Origin: UBA1425 sp051881715
Lineage (GTDB): Bacteria > Bacillota > Clostridia > Oscillospirales > Acutalibacteraceae
Direction: 5' to 3'
Assembly (NCBI GenBank): GCA_051881715.1
Contig: JBJEQK010000044.1
Coordinates: 1-16,192, forward strand
Length of the DNA: 16,192 nt
The notes below the pieces were generated by a model that searched no databases, was not told the DNA's origin, and saw nothing but the letters and a program-made list of their open reading frames with translations. The stretch's first letter is position 1, and the number at the start of each line of letters is the position of its first letter. The translations under genes were made by a program, and so were the position numbers. Shown here piece by piece: positions 8,201 to 14,505 of this stretch.

Positions 8201-9450
8201 CGGCGGTTCAGTTCAAAGAGGGCGATGTGCTGCATTGGTGGCATCGGCTCCCGCCGGAGGATGGCGCTCTGCGCGGCGTGCGCACACGGTATCGGGATGA
8301 TCTGCTTTGGCTGCCGTGGCTCGTGGGGCAGTATGTGCGCGTCACGGGGGATGACGGTATTTTGTCCGAATCTGTGCCGTATCTCACGGCAGAACCGTTG
8401 ACAGATAAGGAAAATGAGCGCTACTTTACGCCGCAAATTGCCGCCGAAAAGGGTTCTGTGCTGGAGCACTGCCTGCGTGCTGTGGACTATGCACTGCAAA
8501 AAGGGGAGCATGGTCTTTTGCTGATCGGCGGCGGGGACTGGAACGATGGCTTTAACACCGTCGGTATCGAAGGGAAGGGGGAGAGCGTTTGGCTGACCAT
8601 GTTCCTGATCGTTGTGTTGCAGAATATCCTTCCCTATTGTCCCGAGGAAAGGTCAGTGGCGTACAAACAACAGATACAGGCGCTTCGTCAGGCAATCGAA
8701 CAGAATGCATGGGACGGCGATCACTATCTGCGTGCTTTCATGGATGACGGTACACCGATTGGAAGCAATGACGGCGCCCAGTGCCGCATCGACAGCATTG
8801 CGCAGTCCTTCGCGTTTTTCGCAGGGCTGTCCGAAGAGCGGACGAAAATTGCCTTGCGTACCGCAGAACAATGGTTGACGGACAAGGAAAAAGGAATTGT
8901 GAAGTTGTTGGATCCTCCTTTCACGCAAGACGGCATCCGCGCCGGATATATCACCGCCTATCCGCCGGGGATTCGGGAAAACGGCGGTCAGTATACCCAT
9001 GCGGCTGTGTGGCTTTGTGATGCGCTGATCCGCTCCGGCAGGGCAGAGGAGGGGTATGCAATGTTCCGCAGGATCAACCCGTCCGCTTTTTGCGAGGATG
9101 AGGTGCGATGCGCACGCTACGGCGGGGAACCGTACGCCTTGGCAGGGGATATCCCGGCTGTAGAGAAGCGTATCGGGTGTACAGGCTGGAGCCTTTACAC
9201 CGGATCTGCGGCATGGATGTACCGCACGGCGGTGGAGACGATCCTCGGTGTGCACAGAGAAGGGGACAAAATCACCCTGAACCCCCACATAATCGACAAA
9301 TTACTCCCATTAAATGTAAAAATTGTAATAAATAACACGAAGATAAATGTTAGAATAGAAAATAAAGAAGCAAAATCCATGATTGTCCGAGGAAAAAAAG
9401 CGGACTTCATTCCCTTAGATGGCGCAGTTTATAATGTGATTTTGAAATAA
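2254..9450 (+). CDS. Cyclic beta-1,2-glucan synthase-like protein (GT84 + glycoamylase-like/GH189-type + GH94)
   Basis: A 2398-residue membrane enzyme of the NdvB/ChvB/Cgs family, which polymerises UDP-glucose into beta-1,2-glucan, cyclises it, and trims chain length by phosphorolysis. I chose ATG 2254 because an AGAAAGG site precedes it and it follows the small frame's stop; GTG 2215 is in frame and would add 13 residues. Residues count from 2254. Order: cytosolic N-terminus; membrane pair at about 232-277; GT84 domain with DSD at 437-439, HDSLEGG at 549-555 and RWVRGDWQ at 584-591; membrane segments at about 618-653 and 738-779; glycoamylase-like cyclisation domain, about 795-1165, with MFEYFMP, GISES (1059-1063) and FYEAVDF; a first GH94-type sandwich domain about 1233-1400; a second sandwich with LSNPNFGT and ENKLTPW about 1683-1720; the GH94 helical barrel from about 1919 with GGDWNDG at 2093-2099 carrying the presumed general acid. 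It is shorter than the roughly 2,800-residue proteobacterial enzymes. All key motifs look intact. Two AT-rich stretches (7205-7470, 9285-9450) differ in codon use from the rest. Being fourth in a spoVA operon is unusual. Confidence 0.9.
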   Translation: MLVQGTIRGRQWRGTVRADAGLLKKAYRAAMRSTEKNSAQEWLCDNAYLFERASGEVYKSLRFLPPLPAGAHGKPGLFALCEAAYDELPEWTQEALTKYFSDAGVTSAEAEAIPVVLQAVILHRAAEGTADAKVISKAVRILHTLPDMDFEALSCAVSPMEKLLRQDPSGVYAQMQETSRAQYRGLLLSYAAKHRIDADKHTQEILERARQGKTARMRHVGAYILPPHPKVRGTFFLLLEALVPVLLSVFFGIMLRKVYVPFLLVLPLWEITAGFLMRLSQRGVRSLRMPRMEMQTVPPQRQTLLTVSTLLPAAAKAEKLREHLEQLYLSNGQEHVKVCLLADLKNSGTPEKPEDAADIAAAARLIESLNHCYGGGFILAIRPRVYAPTEGYYSGWERKRGAITQLVREIMGETGGFLHLSGDTQTLQKTRYLLALDSDTELPMDAAVEMVSVAAHPLQEAVVDQQRGAVTAGYGVLAPRVCTDVSSRQTPFQRILCGDCGLSVYDNVVSERYQDLFGEGIFAGKGLIDVRAFYAVLDDSLPTGRILSHDSLEGGFLRCGYLSDVQVSDGFPKDPRSYLERMSRWVRGDWQNLPFVFKKSPLSALSRYKLLDNMRHSLTAVVRLGVLLSCIFLPSKVAAWVAAVCVLSAVGGDFAAAVRSLLSGGFSTVSRLFYSPAVPTALGDLLRGFVRILQLPQEGLRCAVSIVLALYRSFISKKRLLDWTTFAQSDAGGSVRRTLADCLWIAAVSAALFVSGKPHLKLIALLFLADIPFLLLSGKPTAPQTRQLSYLERDKLTSYAAAMWNFFAETCDFRNNYLPPDNIQETPVYRVAHRTSPTNIGLMLLCVLTARDFGFIDSAELCRRLQNSLGSIEQLETYCGNLLNWYDTQTLKPLQPAYVSSVDCGNFLCCLKALQQGLGEYTAQEPALQGIVDRVQNILDNADLSVFYNERRKLFHIGLDPASGKRSDSYYDLLMSEARMMGYYAIAHRAVGQKHWAALSRTMSKVGRYMGPVSWTGTMFEYFMPYLFLPSQSGTLGYEALKFCAWCQKRRVRGDVPFGISESGFYAFDRDLNYQYKAHGVQCLGLRRELDAETVISPYSTFLLMQLEPHAAMRNLRRLEKMQMRGRWGFYEAVDFTPAHTGGRPYAVVRSYMAHHMGMSLLAVNNVLQDGIFRRRFMRDKEMRAAQSLLQEGVPTDAYVFKNKATRETPLPRERVEAHKREIADATLLAPNARVWTNGELSLCASDVGASKAVYRGVSLFRHSTDLLRRPQGPVAVVQTEKFSLPFAPMADYSAQGKYRCTFSGSAVRYFASAQGISMRVRISVHPETAALQYTFSVRNGGKQPLSGDLLFYAEPSLTAHEEAENHPAFSKLFVEDRFDGENRAFLYRRRERNGGQGVCMTAGFLKETAFYGTRAKVAALQTGYGIGSLLRGNVRFEACAGGGDCCLAVQVPFKLPPHGTAEWNFAVTAASTQQEAVQKLLSLRETGIRKGAGSLFRDGKMESVLSEKMLPGIVFGVRDAENIRALQQNDLPLRHIWRFGVSGTHPVVFKEITDAQEMSSVIPYVRAVSRLQRAGFYCDLILGYTEGGEYDSPVLHAVRKMLREERAPADGIFPVNLTQFSEADKQFLQTVSVFNLHVSQTPPKPVEIHPVKDCHSTSKSVKLYNFTANKIEIPKKGEKPYLPWCLVLSNPNFGTMVSDKSLGFTWAMNAHENKLTPWGNDIAADNRGELLLLCENGKYYDLLRCAGAEFSPTQAQWTGKVGTLCYRVRVYVPERLLCKRCTVELWRENGEEAAAELIYYTEPILGSGQRDAEYVQVTERENGLLIRNPCAVIHGSAYLSVDGGADAVCTDRGVFWYGISCETFACTCAAVAKKMPVVSAKPQTVTFNFSFAVNESAALHMPKLPPKKLPVPDSITVRSAQASFDRMVNVWLPWQIRSCRIEGRTGFYQCGGAWGFRDQIQDVSAFLMTDPDLVRRHILRCAAVQFKEGDVLHWWHRLPPEDGALRGVRTRYRDDLLWLPWLVGQYVRVTGDDGILSESVPYLTAEPLTDKENERYFTPQIAAEKGSVLEHCLRAVDYALQKGEHGLLLIGGGDWNDGFNTVGIEGKGESVWLTMFLIVVLQNILPYCPEERSVAYKQQIQALRQAIEQNAWDGDHYLRAFMDDGTPIGSNDGAQCRIDSIAQSFAFFAGLSEERTKIALRTAEQWLTDKEKGIVKLLDPPFTQDGIRAGYITAYPPGIRENGGQYTHAAVWLCDALIRSGRAEEGYAMFRRINPSAFCEDEVRCARYGGEPYALAGDIPAVEKRIGCTGWSLYTGSAAWMYRTAVETILGVHREGDKITLNPHIIDKLLPLNVKIVINNTKINVRIENKEAKSMIVRGKKADFIPLDGAVYNVILK
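7235..7258. repeat. Perfect 24-bp palindrome within the glucan synthase gene
   Basis: The left half is CTGTAAAGTTAT and the right half is its exact reverse complement with no spacer. It codes for SVKLYNFT. The inner TGTAAAG/CTTTACA arms also occur in the hairpin at 9468-9504. As DNA it has the two-fold symmetry of a dimeric regulator site; as RNA it would need a few unpaired central bases to fold. Confidence 0.9.
7370..7390. repeat. Short perfect inverted repeat in the AT-rich island
   Basis: CATGGGCG (7370-7377) and CGCCCATG (7383-7390) are exact reverse complements around a five-base loop, ATGAA. It lies in the codons for WAMNAHEN of the GH94 sandwich domain. With the 24-bp palindrome and a TACCATGGTA element at about 7338-7347, it gives an unusual local density of symmetric sequence. 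It may be chance in codon-constrained sequence. Confidence 0.7.
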
Positions 9451-9467
9451 TAAATGCACGTCGGCAG

Positions 9468-9504
9468 ACCCGATATGTAAAGAATGTTCCTTTACATATC
9501 GGGT
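9468..9504. terminator. Hairpin, candidate terminator after the glucan synthase gene
   Basis: ACCCGATATGTAAAG (9468-9482) and CTTTACATATCGGGT (9490-9504) pair perfectly over 15 bp around a seven-base loop, 18 bases after the stop codon at 9450. The sequence after the stem (ATATTCGTTTG) is only loosely U-rich, so efficiency is uncertain. Position and stem perfection argue for a transcript end; the symmetric stem could work from either direction. Confidence 0.65.
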
Positions 9505-9615
9505 ATATTCGTTTGTAGAAATAAAATTAAAATTTTTTGAATAAAATTTCTAAAACCCCTATACATTTATAATATAATGTGTTATCATTAAACAAGAGAA
9601 AACGAACTGTATGTG

Positions 9616-9666
9616 CCGTGGTTCGTGCCGCTTTTTATTCCTTGATGTTATCCACGAAAACCACGG
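9616..9666. repeat. Imperfect inverted repeat upstream of the promoter
   Basis: CCGTGGTTCGTG (9616-9627) pairs with CACGAAAACCACGG (9653-9666): eight outer pairs, a two-base AA bulge and four inner pairs, enclosing 25 bases. A short T run (GTTTTG) follows. It sits about 50 bases upstream of the -35 box, so it may be a second transcript end or a regulator site; the sequence does not decide. Confidence 0.5.
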
Positions 9667-9715
9667 GCGTGTTTTGTGCAATATGTATAAATTGCTTTTT
9701 TAATCCGAAAATACA

Positions 9716-9744
9716 TTGACAAATTGAACCGTTTGGATTATAGT
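9716..9744 (+). promoter_or_regulatory. Sigma-A promoter of the secreted-protein cluster
   Basis: TTGACA (9716-9721), a 17-base spacer (9722-9738) and TATAGT (9739-9744): a full -35 consensus and a five-of-six -10, preceded by an AT-rich stretch that could act as an UP element. The expected transcript start is near 9751, giving a leader of about 200 nt before the TTG at 9951. It implies vegetative expression, separate from the sporulation operon upstream. Confidence 0.85.
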
Positions 9745-9750
9745 TTATTT

Positions 9751-9898
9751 AACCGTAAAAGTGGCGTTATGGGGTTCACTATGTCCGTTCCCTACCGCAA
9801 AACCCCTATAACCTAAGCCGCAGACACGTGGATTCTATGGAAGGGGCGTGGTCCTTTGAGGATGCCGGAGGTGTGCGACCGGCGAACCCACCGCACGC
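9751..9898 (+). ncRNA. Structured 5' leader RNA with hairpin and pseudoknot, family not recognised
   Basis: Folding by hand gives an interrupted long stem: GTGGC (9761-9765) with GCCGC (9817-9821), GTTAT (9766-9770) with ATAAC (9808-9812), and GGGGTT (9771-9776) with AACCCC (9801-9806), closing a 24-base loop. Further on, GCCGG (9864-9868) pairs with CCGGC (9879-9883), and the ten-base loop contains GTGTGCG (9871-9877), which can pair with CGCACGC (9892-9898), making an H-type pseudoknot. Between them TCCT/AGGA (9852-9862) can form a small hairpin. The region is much more GC-rich than the sequence just upstream. The ribosome binding site TGGAGGTG (about 9937-9944) lies about 40 bases after the pseudoknot. 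It could be a cis-regulatory leader of the secreted protein gene or an independent RNA; I see no terminator between it and the gene, which favours a leader. No known riboswitch core was recognised. Confidence 0.55.
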
Positions 9899-9950
9899 AT
9901 TAAGGTCGGATACGATGAAAGTGTATCAATATACTTTGGAGGTGTAAACT

Positions 9951-12900
9951 TTGAGAAAATTCAGTAAAGTTCTCAGCGTTCTTTTGGCGATGGTTCTTGT
10001 TTTCTCCGCCGCATCCATCGGCGTAGAGGCACAGTACAGCGCCTATAAGGACAGCGCAATCATGAGCTACGACTCGATCGACAAGCCCATTCTGACCATG
10101 GATCAGTATGCGTCTATGGCGATGGACGAGGTTGACCGTATGCTTGCCGAGGAGAATATCAAGGTGGACTTTGACCTTGCAGGTCTGTTGACCATCAGTG
10201 CAGACTTCTCCTCTCTGGACAAAGCTCTGGACTCCATCGCCAGTGTGTATGCAGACATCGAAAGTTTGCTGCCCACCATCGGCGGCGACGTGCAGAACCT
10301 CAATTTTGAGGCGCTTCTGAATGCTCCCCGCAGAACCACTGCCGGTGCGTCGGATGCGGACATTATCGTGGCTCTGTTCCAGTTCTTGGCGGACAATGCT
10401 GCCATCGTTGCAAAGGTCCCCTACGGCTCCGTAGAGAACGGCGGTCTGGATCTGGGCATTCTTTCCGGATTCGTTGATCTGGGCGACAAGCTCAACGTCG
10501 CAAAGATGGCCAAGGAAGCCATCGCAAAGATGGTATGGCCTGACACGCCGGAGGATGAGCTTGATCTGACACTCACCCTCGACCAGTACGTCGAGACCAT
10601 GATCAATCTGATCTGCAGCGGTGAATACTCCAGGGAAAAGAGCAACACCATTAACACCATCATGGATGCGATCCAGAAGTATCTGCCCGACATCCAGAAT
10701 CAGGTCAACTTCCTGTCCGATTCCGTCTACGATGTTGTCGAAGCAGCTGCGCGCATTGCGCTCAACAACATCGGCGTGCCCATGGGCAACAGATACCTTC
10801 CTGTGGCCATCGGCAAGCTTTGCGGCTTCTCCTACAAGAAGACAGAAGTGCCCGGCGGTCTGACGCAGTACACCTTTGCCAATGCCGACGAGGCCAACAG
10901 CCTGACAAAGCTCTTCCGCATTGCTAAGGATTCCAGCGGCAACATCACCGGTATCAGCTTCAATCTCGGCGAGTTCGATATGTCGAGCTGGGGCACAGAA
11001 TCCTTCGTGGAACACTTCAACGACATTGCCGGCCAGATCATTGAGGCGGCACTGAATCCCGACCTCGGCATTACTTGGGACTACTCCAACGGCAATGCAA
11101 GCCTGAAGGGCAACATCATCACCATCGCAAGAACGATCCTTTCCGACACCAGCCTTACGGATGAGCTCTTCTCCAGCTATGTGGAGGTTCTCACTCCCGA
11201 AGAGGTTGCAGCGCTTACGGACGATCAGCTGGTCGCCTATGCACTGCGCTCCATCTTCAACGGTTCTGTCCATGCGTGCGACATTCCCTCCAGCGTGGAC
11301 ACCACCATCGGCGTTGTCACCGAGCTGGTCAAGGTCACGCTTGCAGACGAAGTTCCTTCCCGTGACTACTCTGATCTGGACGCTTCTCTCGACAGCGTGG
11401 TTTCCATGCTTCTTGACTACGCAGCCATCGGTCTGAACCAGGTCACCAATATGGAGATGGAATTCGGCATGACGCCGGAGGATTTCTCCAATGTCGCCAT
11501 GGATTGGGTCATGGAGAACTACGGCGGTTTCGTTGCAGATGTTCAGGGCAACAACGGCTGGGAGAAGATCAGCTACATCCTCTTCAGCCTGATCCCCGCC
11601 AACTGGCTGCCCTACAGAGACGGTGCAGAGAGAGATAACATCTACGATATCGTCTTTGAAGACATTGTCGGCAACATCCTCAACTTTGACCTTGCCGGTC
11701 TTCTGGATCTGCTTGCAAGAAACCCCGACGGCGAGCTGAACGGCACCATCGTCGAAGTCCTCCTTGCTCGTGTTTCCGGCATTATCAACTATGTCATCCC
11801 CGGTGTCTTTGATGAAGGTTACGACTACAGCCAGCTGGAGAATTTGCTGGACAGCGACTTCCTGAGCGACCTGATCAACAACCTGCTGACCGGTCTGTAC
11901 GACAGAGTGGACACCCTCATGCCTTCTCTGCTTCCGCTTCTGTGCTCCGTACTTGATCTGAGCACACCGGCAGAATTCGGCTATCCCTACGTCAGCCTGG
12001 AAGACAACTCCACGCTTGACCCGACTATGACCTCTTCCTTCTATATGTACAATGCATCCAGCGGTATCAACACCAATGCTACCGACAAGTATGGCAACAC
12101 GCCTGCTGTTCCCGATGCTTTGTACAAGTATTACATCCGTTCCATCGAAACCAACAATGAGGACATCACCGTTTCTCCCTCCTCCAACATCTACATCAAC
12201 GGTGGTACCTCCCAGACCTTCAACTTCGTCGGTGATCTTTCTGCGGCACAGGATACCGTGCTGAAAGTGACCATCACCTATGACGTGTTGGAAGAATCCG
12301 GCAACGTGATGACGCCCACGCCGCTGACGGCTACCAATTACTGCTACATCTCCTCCGAAAAGGACGACGGCAGTGAGAAAACCAAGGCGGATGCGAACCC
12401 CACCGGCAACCTGCACCTGATCTACTACAAGAGTGCGAAGTACATGACCGTTAACGATCGTCTGAGCAGTCTTGAAGATTATTCGATCGACCTGCAGAGA
12501 AACGTTTCCAAGAGCTCCTCCATGCATACCCTTGACGCAACCTTCAGCGTCACTTCCGTAACGCTGGATCCCGCCCTTGAGGGTGTAGGCGTTTCTGCGA
12601 GAACAGATTACAGCGTCAGCACCACCATGAAGGGTGGTACATGGGAGTACAACCCCTACATCGTTTCCGACAAGGAATCCAAGATCGGCGATGTGCTGGA
12701 TCTCGGTGTTTACACCAACAACTTCCGCTTTAATGCGACCCGAACCGAGGATCCTGCCGAAAACATCAGCTTCTCCCAGTATGTCTGTGTTTACAATGAC
12801 TTCGGTCTGTCGAAGCTGCTTGCCGACGCAGTCAATGCAAACCGTCAGCAGGCAAACTATGGTACCGGCGACTACGAAGCTGAATACGTGGACTTCTACA

Positions 12901-14426
12901 ATGAAAATGAAGAAACTCCCGATATGGTTCAGTCCACCGTCAACGGTGCAGAGGCATGGGAGCGCTACGAAGCTGCTGTCGAAGCCGCTGCCGCAATCGT
13001 CTACCGTCCTCGTTTGGTGAACACTTTCCTGGATATGATTCCTCTGTATGAGGATGCTGCTTTGGAACTGTACACAGCTACGCAGGAACTGGAGGCTTGC
13101 TCCGTTTCCAGCGGTGTTGCAGGTGTTCAGGCAACCCTCGATTCCATCATCGTTCCCGACACATATCTGGACGATCTGGGCAACGAAGTACATTATGACT
13201 ACGATGATGCACGTCACACCTATTTTGACAGATGCGACTACATCAGCTACACCTACAGCAACTTCAAGAGTGAAAAGAGAGATGCTGAGAAGCTGATCGC
13301 TGCTGCAGAGCAGGGCGAATCTATTTCCTCCATCAAGGCGGCATACACGCAGCACAGACTTTCTCTGTATGCTTCCCGTTTGATCCGCACCCGTGCATAC
13401 ACCACCCATCTGGAGGCTGCCATTGAAAAGTATGCACCCATCTACAATGCGGGTCAGGGCAACTACTCCGCAGAATCTTGGAGCGAACTGGAAAGAGCAT
13501 ATACCTTCGCAACTGCCGTGGCGGCAGAGCCCATCGGTACCGTGATCAGCGGCACTGAAAACCTGGAAGGCGACGGTCTGCGTCAGTCCAAGGTCAATGA
13601 AGCGAAGAACCAGCTCATCCGTGCAGTCAAGAGACTGAGTGAATCCACCACTGTGGACTACACCCTGCTGAACGGCATGATCTCCACCGCCAAGGCCACA
13701 TATGATGCCGGCGCAGCGAACTGGACGGCTGTTTCTTGGGCAACCTTTACCGCAGCTTATGAGGCGGCACAGGCTGTTGTCGCACAGAATCTGGAGGATT
13801 CCGAGGCCAACCGTACTGCAGTGCAGACTGCGTACAACAACCTCAGAGATGCCTTTGCAGCACTTGCAGAAAATATTTCTGAGGGTTCTTGGGAATTCAC
13901 CACTCCCGACTATGTGGATATCCCCGAGCTGCACGCTCTCGACTATGTCGATGAGGACTGGGGCATTGACCAGCACTACATTGTTGGTATGTTGGATTGG
14001 CTTCCCGGCCTGTATGATGAATACTTCAACTTCCAGGGTGGCTGGAGCTACGATGTTGAAGCGAACCAGTACGGCGCCACCGATGGCACCGGCGCAGTGA
14101 TGAATATTCTCAATGCGAACGGCGACGTTGTGGACTCCTACGAGCTTGTGCTCTACGGTGACTGCTCCGGCGACTCCATGATCAACGCAAACGACGTTAC
14201 TGCAACCATGAACGCAATCAATGAAAGCGCAAAGGTTGACTGGAACATCGCCATGTGGTTTGATCCCTTTGAATTCTCCTATTCCTTCGCAGCAGACGTC
14301 AACCATGACGGTAGCTTGAACGGTATGGATACAACGCTGATGATTCAGCAGCAGCAGGAGATCTGGCTGATCAACCAGTCTTGGGCTGAGGTCGGCGATG
14401 CGATCAAGCTTCCGTTCGAGTTCTAA
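9951..14426 (+). CDS. Large secreted protein with FIVAR-like repeats and C-terminal dockerin-like module
   Basis: A 1491-residue extracellular protein. The start is TTG 9951, chosen because TGGAGGTG lies seven bases upstream and a signal peptide begins there: MRKFSK, a hydrophobic core, cleavage after Val-Glu-Ala27. Residues about 40-690 are mostly helical and acidic, with recurring leucine-rich amphipathic stretches such as FDLAGLLTI and FDLAGLLDLL; I recognise no family. About 720-940 looks beta-rich and Ig-like. Two three-helix FIVAR-like repeats follow, about 1154-1230 (ending NEAKNQLIRAVKRL) and 1237-1306 (ending AYNNLRDAFAAL). The C-terminus carries two calcium-loop repeats: GDCSGDSMINAND at 1403-1415 (Ser for Asn at loop position 3) and DVNHDGSLNGMD at 1449-1460 (complete). 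That is a dockerin type I-like pair, so the protein may dock onto a cohesin-like partner; two candidates lie next door. No catalytic domain or cell-wall sorting signal is visible. TTA, CTA and TCA codons appear to be absent, which opens a very long antisense frame. Confidence 0.85.
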   Translation: MRKFSKVLSVLLAMVLVFSAASIGVEAQYSAYKDSAIMSYDSIDKPILTMDQYASMAMDEVDRMLAEENIKVDFDLAGLLTISADFSSLDKALDSIASVYADIESLLPTIGGDVQNLNFEALLNAPRRTTAGASDADIIVALFQFLADNAAIVAKVPYGSVENGGLDLGILSGFVDLGDKLNVAKMAKEAIAKMVWPDTPEDELDLTLTLDQYVETMINLICSGEYSREKSNTINTIMDAIQKYLPDIQNQVNFLSDSVYDVVEAAARIALNNIGVPMGNRYLPVAIGKLCGFSYKKTEVPGGLTQYTFANADEANSLTKLFRIAKDSSGNITGISFNLGEFDMSSWGTESFVEHFNDIAGQIIEAALNPDLGITWDYSNGNASLKGNIITIARTILSDTSLTDELFSSYVEVLTPEEVAALTDDQLVAYALRSIFNGSVHACDIPSSVDTTIGVVTELVKVTLADEVPSRDYSDLDASLDSVVSMLLDYAAIGLNQVTNMEMEFGMTPEDFSNVAMDWVMENYGGFVADVQGNNGWEKISYILFSLIPANWLPYRDGAERDNIYDIVFEDIVGNILNFDLAGLLDLLARNPDGELNGTIVEVLLARVSGIINYVIPGVFDEGYDYSQLENLLDSDFLSDLINNLLTGLYDRVDTLMPSLLPLLCSVLDLSTPAEFGYPYVSLEDNSTLDPTMTSSFYMYNASSGINTNATDKYGNTPAVPDALYKYYIRSIETNNEDITVSPSSNIYINGGTSQTFNFVGDLSAAQDTVLKVTITYDVLEESGNVMTPTPLTATNYCYISSEKDDGSEKTKADANPTGNLHLIYYKSAKYMTVNDRLSSLEDYSIDLQRNVSKSSSMHTLDATFSVTSVTLDPALEGVGVSARTDYSVSTTMKGGTWEYNPYIVSDKESKIGDVLDLGVYTNNFRFNATRTEDPAENISFSQYVCVYNDFGLSKLLADAVNANRQQANYGTGDYEAEYVDFYNENEETPDMVQSTVNGAEAWERYEAAVEAAAAIVYRPRLVNTFLDMIPLYEDAALELYTATQELEACSVSSGVAGVQATLDSIIVPDTYLDDLGNEVHYDYDDARHTYFDRCDYISYTYSNFKSEKRDAEKLIAAAEQGESISSIKAAYTQHRLSLYASRLIRTRAYTTHLEAAIEKYAPIYNAGQGNYSAESWSELERAYTFATAVAAEPIGTVISGTENLEGDGLRQSKVNEAKNQLIRAVKRLSESTTVDYTLLNGMISTAKATYDAGAANWTAVSWATFTAAYEAAQAVVAQNLEDSEANRTAVQTAYNNLRDAFAALAENISEGSWEFTTPDYVDIPELHALDYVDEDWGIDQHYIVGMLDWLPGLYDEYFNFQGGWSYDVEANQYGATDGTGAVMNILNANGDVVDSYELVLYGDCSGDSMINANDVTATMNAINESAKVDWNIAMWFDPFEFSYSFAADVNHDGSLNGMDTTLMIQQQQEIWLINQSWAEVGDAIKLPFEF

Positions 14427-14449
14427 TTTCCAAGGACACACAATTTTAT

Positions 14450-14481
14450 CCTTTGCCGGTCGGTATGCCGGTCGGCAAAGG
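14450..14481. promoter_or_regulatory. Intergenic hairpin between the two dockerin-like genes
   Basis: CCTTTGCCG (14450-14458) pairs with CGGCAAAGG (14473-14481); inside, GTCGG and CCGGT extend the stem through two G-U and three G-C pairs to a TATG loop. There is no U-tract after it, so it is more likely a partial terminator, RNA-processing site or 3'-end stabiliser that sets different levels for the two genes than a full stop. The ribosome binding site GGGAGG of the next gene follows 11 bases later. Confidence 0.6.
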
Positions 14482-14505
14482 AAATACTCGTAGGGAGGAA
14501 AATAA

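Larger units (their letters stand above)
9451..9950. other. 500-base intergenic region (terminator, inverted repeat, promoter, structured leader)
   Basis: This gap separates the spoVA/glucan synthase operon from the secreted-protein cluster. In order it holds a 15-bp-stem hairpin (9468-9504), a very AT-rich tract (about 9505-9600) with two overlapping TATAAT-like boxes at 9568-9578 that lack a matching -35, an inverted repeat (9616-9666), a good sigma-A promoter (9716-9744) and a structured leader (about 9751-9898). The 12-base string AAAACCCCTATA occurs twice, at 9552-9563 and 9799-9810. I see no coding frame of note in it. Confidence 0.8.

Noticed and set aside
2977..8511. Several long minus-strand frames opposite the glucan synthase gene (for example 2977-4101, 4951-6090, 6169-7221, 7453-8511).
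   Set aside because: They are rich in Arg, His, Gln and Pro with no conserved motifs, as expected for shadows of a GC-biased gene; the sense strand matches a known family along its whole length.
9751..9950. Leader RNA as a TPP, cobalamin, c-di-GMP, T-box, SRP or RNase P RNA.
   Set aside because: None of the conserved core strings of these families could be found in the sequence at the needed positions.
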